Source: an uncultured bacterium (GTDB taxonomy: Bacteria > Cyanobacteriota > Vampirovibrionia > Gastranaerophilales > Gastranaerophilaceae). From it: a DNA stretch of 25,454 bases. Below, one piece after another: positions 20,678 through 25,454 of this stretch. The position numbers were made by a program, and so were the translations under genes. The stretch spans positions 1 through 25,454 of the forward strand of contig URRM01000017.1 of assembly GCA_900550295.1 (NCBI GenBank), given 5' to 3'. Positions within the stretch are counted from its first letter, which is position 1. Every line of letters begins with the position of its first letter. The notes under the pieces were generated by a model that did not search any database, was not told where the DNA came from, and worked only from the letters and a program-made list of their open reading frames with translations.

Positions 20678-21952
20678 TTAGCCAACCAAGATACCTGCAA
20701 TACAAGCTGACATAAAGCAAGTGAACACACCGCAAATTAATGCTCTCATACCCAATCTTGCTAAGTTCTTTCTTTGGTTTGGAGCTAAACCGCCAATTGC
20801 ACCGATTTGTGTTGCGATAGAACCAAAGTTACCGAATGAACAAATTGCGAATGATGCAATTACGAAAGCTTTATTTGTAATTATATTTTGGATTTCTATT
20901 AAGTCTGTATAACCGTAAACTTCGTTTGAAACGATTTTCAAACCGATTACACCACCAACATTAAAGATATCTTGAACAGGTACACCCATAATCAATGCAA
21001 ATACAGCAAAGAATTTACCTAAAATCATCTTTAATGATAAAGCTTGAAAGTCAAAGCCTAAAACAGGGCCTGTTAAGTGGAATACGTTTGCAACACATCC
21101 GCCAAATGCAGCTAAAATGTAGTCAATCATACCGATTAGGGCAACGATTGCAAGTAACATCGCAACTACGTTCAATGAAACCATCATACCTTCAGAAGCA
21201 CCGGATGCAATTGCATCAAATACATTTGAGTGAGTTTTACGACGGCTTAATTTAATATTTTCCATTGTTTCAGGTTCACCGGTTTCGGGGTAAACAAGTT
21301 TTGTCATAACTAACGCCCCCGGAATAGCCATAATTGCTGATGCTAAAACATAAACAATCGGAATACCCATCATTGCATAAACAGGCATCATAGCGCCTGA
21401 TGTACAAGCCATTGAACCTGCCATAGAAGCAAGTAATTCTGAACGTGTTAATTTTGCCAAGTAAGGTTTAATCATAATTTGTGCTGTAACTTGACCTACA
21501 AAAGCACTTGCTACGTTTGATAAAGCTTCTGCACCACTAACCTTCATTAGTTTGTTCATTGCTTTACCCAAAATAGTAACAACTCTTTGCATGATTCCAT
21601 AGTAGTAAAGAATATTTACTATCATCATCATAAATACCGTTGCACTGATTAATTGGAATGCAAATGGAATTGAGCAACCGAATACTGAACCCATTTGTTT
21701 ATCATCAAGTAATGGACCATAAACGAATTTACCACCGATGTTTGCAAATTCTAACAATTTAACAATTACTTGTCCTAACCATAAAAATATCTTTTGACCT
21801 ACTGGCACCTTAAAAATAAAAATACCGAAAATAATTTGTAGAGCTAAACCTACACCTACAGTCTTGTAGTTGATAGCCTTTTTGTTATTAGACAAAGCAA
21901 ACGCAATTGCTAACAAAACGACCATACCAATGATGCCAATAAAACGTTCCAT
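20678..21952 (-). CDS. Concentrative nucleoside transporter (CNT family) with altered HP1 motif
   Basis: A 424-residue inner-membrane transporter of the CNT family, which imports nucleosides with Na+ or H+. About eleven hydrophobic segments are present. Family marks: GLKIVSNEVYGY (variant of the G-x-K-x3-N-E-F-V-A signature) and FAICSFGNFGSIATQIGAIGGLAP, which keeps the substrate-binding Asn and Ser of helix 7. In the HP1 hairpin the usual GQTEAP is replaced by GQVTAQ (see findings), so the substrate may not be a standard nucleoside. The start is supported by AAGGAG. It is monocistronic and convergent with the 57-residue gene. Confidence 0.88.
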   Translation of the reverse strand: MERFIGIIGMVVLLAIAFALSNNKKAINYKTVGVGLALQIIFGIFIFKVPVGQKIFLWLGQVIVKLLEFANIGGKFVYGPLLDDKQMGSVFGCSIPFAFQLISATVFMMMIVNILYYYGIMQRVVTILGKAMNKLMKVSGAEALSNVASAFVGQVTAQIMIKPYLAKLTRSELLASMAGSMACTSGAMMPVYAMMGIPIVYVLASAIMAIPGALVMTKLVYPETGEPETMENIKLSRRKTHSNVFDAIASGASEGMMVSLNVVAMLLAIVALIGMIDYILAAFGGCVANVFHLTGPVLGFDFQALSLKMILGKFFAVFALIMGVPVQDIFNVGGVIGLKIVSNEVYGYTDLIEIQNIITNKAFVIASFAICSFGNFGSIATQIGAIGGLAPNQRKNLARLGMRALICGVFTCFMSACIAGILVG

Positions 21953-22038
21953 TACTTCTCCTTATAAAATAATAACTATAAAACAATTGTACTAAAAAGG
22001 AATTCAAAAAGTTTGTTTTGTAAAAGGAATGTTTACAA

Positions 22039-23232
22039 ATGGATTTATTTTTCAAAATAAATATAATAATAATTATTATGGTTAAATGTAAGCAACTTTT
22101 AGCAAGCGCTATAATAATATCATATTTTTTCAGCGGCGGATTGGTTTTTGCTGATACATTCCAAGGTCATGCGGAGAAATTCGACCAAAAGACTTTAGAT
22201 CAATCTGAACTTTTCACAGGCAAAGTTGACATTATTGACGAAAAAGATGTTATCAAAATGACTGTTTCGCAGGTAATTGACGGTAATTTGTCAATTGAGG
22301 GTGATGAATTTTTTGCCGAAGTTGTAAGTGATGTTTCAGGAGATAGTGGTGTTATTTTACCAAAAGGTACCATTGCTCACGGAATTATCAAGGAACAATC
22401 AGGAGCAAAAAGACTTGGACGAAACGGTTACGTAAGTCTTGATTTTGATTACCTTGTAACACCGGATGGTAGAGAAATTCCGATTGAAGGTAAAATGTCT
22501 ACGAGAATGCACCCTGTTGTAGAAGCCGGTAAAATCGTAGCCCAAGATGTTGGTTACACAGCCGCAGGTGGTGTTGTCGGCGGACTTATTGCTTTAAACT
22601 TATTTGGTATTGAAGCCGCTATTGCATCACAAGGTTACACAGTTTTAGGCGGTGCTGCCGTTGGTGGTACTGTTGGTTTAGGGATGTCTTTATGGAGAAA
22701 AGGTAAAGACGTTTTAATTGCCCCTGGGGATGAAATCAGAGTAAAAATTAACGGAAAAGTTCAACTTCCTGTATACAAAGACACAGCGTTAAAACAACAT
22801 GAAATCTTTTACCCGGGGTTAAAGGTTAAAATTACAAATATTGTCCATGAAAAAGATCCGTTTGGTGAAGCTAATACAATTACATTAACTTTATCAATCT
22901 CTAATCTTACTGACAAAACACTTTCAGGCATGGATTTGGCTCTTGTTAGCGATTACAACAATGTTTTTCACCCGTCAATTTTCGGTGATACTAATTTGAT
23001 GTTCAAACAAATTAAACCTGGTGACAGAGTTGCAGGCAGAATTTCGTTTAATGTTGACAACATAAACAGAAGTTTTTGGTTAACTTGCTACGATATTCGT
23101 TCTAAAAAGACATTGATGAAGATGTCTATTGATAATGCATACAAAAATGTACCAGAAAAGACTAAAAAGAAGAACGATAAGCTAAAGAAAAAGCCTAATT
23201 ACTACAAAGCAAACGATCCTTTTGAAGTATAA
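22039..23232 (+). CDS. Exported envelope protein with glycine-zipper segment, unknown function
   Basis: A 397-residue protein with a signal peptide (hydrophobic segment about 20-36, likely cut after VFA at 38). Residues 90-160 form a beta-rich part with VILPKGTIAHGIIK and RNGYVSLDFDYLVTPDGREIPIEG, similar in style to TrbI/VirB10-like beta domains. Residues 171-217 contain two Gly-rich hydrophobic stretches (AAGGVVGGLIAL, LGGAAVGGTVGLG), a glycine-zipper pattern that may insert in a membrane. Residues 262-352 look like an Ig-like DUF4352-type domain; the tail is Lys-rich. AAGGA favours the ATG at 22039, but an in-frame ATG at 22078 would give a cleaner 25-residue signal peptide. Function unknown. 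Confidence 0.7.
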   Translation: MDLFFKINIIIIIMVKCKQLLASAIIISYFFSGGLVFADTFQGHAEKFDQKTLDQSELFTGKVDIIDEKDVIKMTVSQVIDGNLSIEGDEFFAEVVSDVSGDSGVILPKGTIAHGIIKEQSGAKRLGRNGYVSLDFDYLVTPDGREIPIEGKMSTRMHPVVEAGKIVAQDVGYTAAGGVVGGLIALNLFGIEAAIASQGYTVLGGAAVGGTVGLGMSLWRKGKDVLIAPGDEIRVKINGKVQLPVYKDTALKQHEIFYPGLKVKITNIVHEKDPFGEANTITLTLSISNLTDKTLSGMDLALVSDYNNVFHPSIFGDTNLMFKQIKPGDRVAGRISFNVDNINRSFWLTCYDIRSKKTLMKMSIDNAYKNVPEKTKKKNDKLKKKPNYYKANDPFEV

Positions 23233-23296
23233 CAACTAAAATGTTTTTGCGAATAAAAGCAAAGCACTACAAAAGACCGGTGGGATAGTTAATATG

Positions 23297-23348
23297 ATGC
23301 TGAACAACTACGTTATAATTGTTATTTACAAGTTAAAAGCTTCAGCAT
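23297..23348. repeat. Inverted repeat between convergent genes
   Basis: ATGCTGAA (23297-23304) is the exact reverse complement of TTCAGCAT (23341-23348), enclosing 36 AT-rich nt that can pair further (AACAA/TTGTT). There is no T run on either side, so termination is possible but not evident. Confidence 0.4.
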
Positions 23349-23400
23349 GACATAAAGTTATACTTTCCATTTTAATCTCGTTTTGAAAAATCATTATAAC

Positions 23401-24183
23401 TTACTTAATCCATTTAGCTTTTAGTTTGTTAATTTCACCTGATGATTTAGCGTGTGAAATATAGCCGTCAAGCATTTCCAAAACTCTTGTACTTTCTGTA
23501 CCTTTTCTTAATGCAATACCATAAGGTTCTTGTGTATATTTTTGACTTATTGCAATAAGTGATGAATCTTTTAATTTATACCCCATCAACACTGTATCAT
23601 CCATTGCTACACCGTCAACAAGACCTTGATTTAGGGCATCAACAGCTTCATCATAAGTTTTAAAACCTGCAACCAAAGACGATGGAGCAACGGTTCTAAT
23701 GCTTTCATTTGCTGTAGTACCAAAGACAACACCAATCTTTTTAGCCTTTAGATCATATAATGATTTAATCTTACTTGATTTTTTAACCATAACTGTTTGA
23801 CCTGCAATGTAATATGGTTCAGTAAAATCAACCATGCTTAAACGAGAGGTATTTATTGTCATTGTTGCAATAATCATATCCGCTTGACCTGAATTCAACA
23901 TAGAGATTCTGTTCGACGGAGTTACCGTAACAAATTCAACTGCGTTTTCATCACCCAATAATCTTGATGCAATTTTCTTTGCCAAATCTATTTCAAAACC
24001 GACATAATTTTCGTCTTTATCTTTTGAACTAAATGGAGGAATATTGTCTTTAACACCTACAACAATTTTACCTCTTTGTTGAATTACATCATACAAATCC
24101 ATCGGTTGTTGCTTTTTACCACAAGCAACTGCAAATACTGATATTATAATTATTATTAGTAAATTAGTTAAAATCTTTTTCAT
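23401..24183 (-). CDS. Amino-acid ABC transporter substrate-binding lipoprotein (SBP family 3)
   Basis: A 260-residue periplasmic binding protein of the polar amino-acid type. It begins with a lipoprotein signal ending AVA-C21, an acceptable but not ideal lipobox. The mature part shows GKIVVGVKDNIPPFS, YVGFEIDLAKKIA, the ligand-contact stretch MIIATMTINTSRLSMVDFTEPYY, and VVFGTTANESI, all typical of SBP_bac_3. The permease and ATPase genes are not in the window, so this is an orphan receptor here. No ribosome site precedes the start and the best promoter would leave almost no leader (see findings). It is divergent from dxr across 97 nt. Confidence 0.9.
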   Translation of the reverse strand: MKKILTNLLIIIIISVFAVACGKKQQPMDLYDVIQQRGKIVVGVKDNIPPFSSKDKDENYVGFEIDLAKKIASRLLGDENAVEFVTVTPSNRISMLNSGQADMIIATMTINTSRLSMVDFTEPYYIAGQTVMVKKSSKIKSLYDLKAKKIGVVFGTTANESIRTVAPSSLVAGFKTYDEAVDALNQGLVDGVAMDDTVLMGYKLKDSSLIAISQKYTQEPYGIALRKGTESTRVLEMLDGYISHAKSSGEINKLKAKWIK

Positions 24184-24192
24184 AATACTTTA

Positions 24193-24221
24193 AATAAAGC
24201 ATAAATAATTTAATTTGTAAA
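24193..24221 (-). promoter_or_regulatory. Candidate promoter of the binding-lipoprotein gene
   Basis: On the minus strand, TTTACA (24221-24216), 17 nt, then TTTATT (24198-24193). If it is used, transcription starts about 3 nt before the ATG at 24183. Confidence 0.35.
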
Positions 24222-24229
24222 TCCATTTT

Positions 24230-24240
24230 TGCTATATAAT
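24230..24240 (+). promoter_or_regulatory. Extended -10 promoter of dxr
   Basis: TG-C-TATATAAT (24230-24240) fits an extended -10 element; the -35 region is weak. It leaves a leader of about 35 nt with AGGA 6 nt before the ATG. Confidence 0.45.
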
Positions 24241-24280
24241 GTAAATACTAAAAAGGATAGACACAACACTAGGATTAATT

Positions 24281-25414
24281 ATGAAAAAGAAAATTAGTAT
24301 TATTGGTTCAACAGGCTCAATTGGAACCCAATCATTAGAAGTTATTGAAAAATTACAAGATAAATTCGAAATTATTGCACTTGCAGGTGGCTCAAACGTT
24401 GAACTTTTAAACAAACAAATTGAAAAGTTCAGACCTAAATATGTTTGTTTAGGCAAAGAAAACAGCGAACTTAACACTCAAGGCGCTAAAGCATTATATG
24501 GTGACGAAGGTTTACAAGAAATTTGCTCAAACAAAGAAAATGATATTATTTTAGTAGCTGTTTCAGGAAAAATCGGTTTAAAACCAACACTGGCAGCTAT
24601 TGAAAACGGCATTGACATCGCTCTTGCCAACAAAGAAACTCTTGTTATGGCCGGCGATATTGTTATGAAAAAAGCTAAAGAAGCCGGAGTTAAAATTTTA
24701 CCTGTAGACAGCGAACACTCTGCAATTTTCCAATGTATTCACGGAGAATTAGAAAAGGTCGACAGATTAATCATTACAGCTTCAGGCGGACCATTTTTAC
24801 ACAAGTCTATTGACGAAATTAAGCAAGCAACTGTTGAACAAGCTCTTGCACATCCACGTTGGAACATGGGTAAGAAAATTACCGTTGACAGTGCAACTCT
24901 TATGAATAAAGGGCTTGAAATTATTGAAGCTCACCACCTTTTCGGAATGGATTATGATCACATCAATGTTGTTGTTCACCCTCAAAGTTATGTTCATTCT
25001 GCCGTAGAGTGGAAAGACGGTAGCATCATGGCTCAAATTGGGGTTCCTAGCATGCATATTCCAATCCAATACGCAATCTGTTACCCTGAAAGACCTGCTG
25101 GCATTAAATCTCGTAGTTTTAGCTTTGCAGATGCGGTTAAGTTCGATTTCTTAAAACCGGACTTCGAAAAATTCCCTTGCATGGCTCTTGCATACGAAGC
25201 CGGAAGAACCGGTGGCAGTGCTACAACTTGTATGAATGCCGCAAATGAAGAAGCTGTTTACGCCTTCTTAAACGGAAAAATTACACTTTACGACATTTAC
25301 ACAACTGTTGAAAAAATCTATCGCCAACACACAGTGGTTCAAAATCCGGACATAGACGAAATCTTTGCAATAGACAAAGAAATTAGAGAAAAAGCCAAAG
25401 AATTATTTAGATAA
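24281..25414 (+). CDS. dxr: 1-deoxy-D-xylulose 5-phosphate reductoisomerase
   Basis: Dxr (IspC) makes 2-C-methyl-D-erythritol 4-phosphate, the committed step of the MEP isoprenoid pathway, using NADPH and a divalent metal. It is complete at 377 residues. The NADPH loop is GSTGSIG (9-15), ALANKETLVMAG follows, the metal ligands are in VDSEHSA and MNKGLE, and the fosmidomycin-site region is SGGPF and HPRWNMGKK. The C-terminal helical domain contains CMNAANEEAV. Together with ispF this shows that isoprenoids are made by the MEP route. The last 40 nt of the window after the stop show no further feature. Confidence 0.97.
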   Translation: MKKKISIIGSTGSIGTQSLEVIEKLQDKFEIIALAGGSNVELLNKQIEKFRPKYVCLGKENSELNTQGAKALYGDEGLQEICSNKENDIILVAVSGKIGLKPTLAAIENGIDIALANKETLVMAGDIVMKKAKEAGVKILPVDSEHSAIFQCIHGELEKVDRLIITASGGPFLHKSIDEIKQATVEQALAHPRWNMGKKITVDSATLMNKGLEIIEAHHLFGMDYDHINVVVHPQSYVHSAVEWKDGSIMAQIGVPSMHIPIQYAICYPERPAGIKSRSFSFADAVKFDFLKPDFEKFPCMALAYEAGRTGGSATTCMNAANEEAVYAFLNGKITLYDIYTTVEKIYRQHTVVQNPDIDEIFAIDKEIREKAKELFR

Positions 25415-25454
25415 TAAAGAAAATTTAATTAGTAAAGCGCCATTCTTCAAGAAG

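Noticed and set aside
24184..24197. ATACTTTAAATAA near the binding-lipoprotein start as another promoter copy
   Set aside because: No GGCAAT/TGCAAT box 21 nt upstream and the -10-like box is changed.
1..25454. CRISPR array, prophage, or intact insertion sequence
   Set aside because: No regularly spaced repeats, no phage structural or integrase genes, and no transposase was found on either strand.

Overview
The window is ordinary chromosomal DNA from a low-GC, Gram-negative-type bacterium. The best fit is a non-photosynthetic relative of Cyanobacteria (Melainabacteria/Vampirovibrionia, gut Gastranaerophilales type). This rests on four things: a SLOG/DprA-like protein of the kind conserved in cyanobacteria (15580-16173); a DnaA whose C-terminal helix reads TVMYS; a glyQ gene without glyS beside it; and two MEP-pathway genes (ispF, dxr) plus gmhA for heptose synthesis. 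The assignment is inference; no rRNA or tRNA gene is visible here.

Layout. 1-4053 (minus): a tightly coupled operon, parvulin, aminopeptidase P, SpoU-type rRNA methylase, dnaA (cut by the window edge), with TAATG stop/start overlaps. 4054-4585: no confident protein gene; it holds a probable small RNA with a terminator and a CpG-rich stretch of foreign look. 4586-6881 (minus): three overlapping genes (P-loop kinase, DUF475/TerC-type membrane protein, GT2 glycosyltransferase). 7023-11102 (plus): glyQ and two tandem APC amino-acid permeases from one promoter, ended by a strong terminator. 11103-12626 (plus): a signal-less lytic transglycosylase and an 84-residue unknown protein, each behind a near-identical non-canonical promoter. 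12627-13022: inverted-repeat-rich spacer. 13023-15500 (minus): PcrA/UvrD helicase. 15580-20135 (plus): a seven-gene housekeeping operon (SLOG protein, HEAT-like protein, Nudix hydrolase, HAD phosphatase, IspF, VOC protein, GmhA) with a large terminator. 20414-20587 (plus): a 57-residue Gly/Asn-rich small protein behind a third copy of the same promoter. 20678-21952 (minus): CNT-type nucleoside transporter. 22039-23232 (plus): envelope protein of unknown function. 23401-24183 (minus): amino-acid-binding lipoprotein. 24281-25414 (plus): dxr.

Most interesting signal. Three separate transcription units (11252, 12372, 20414) share a two-box promoter, GGCAAT/TGCAAT then TACTTTATATA, always 21 nt start to start, followed by an AGAG element. 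The first two also share GTTAACA/TAACAT boxes at exactly the same distance upstream. All three encode proteins without a Sec signal, two of them rich in Asn/Gly at the N-terminus. This looks like a small regulon read by an alternative sigma factor or a dedicated activator. The 84-residue gene also has a long leader that can fold into three nested stems. I found no other candidate for a new multi-gene system.
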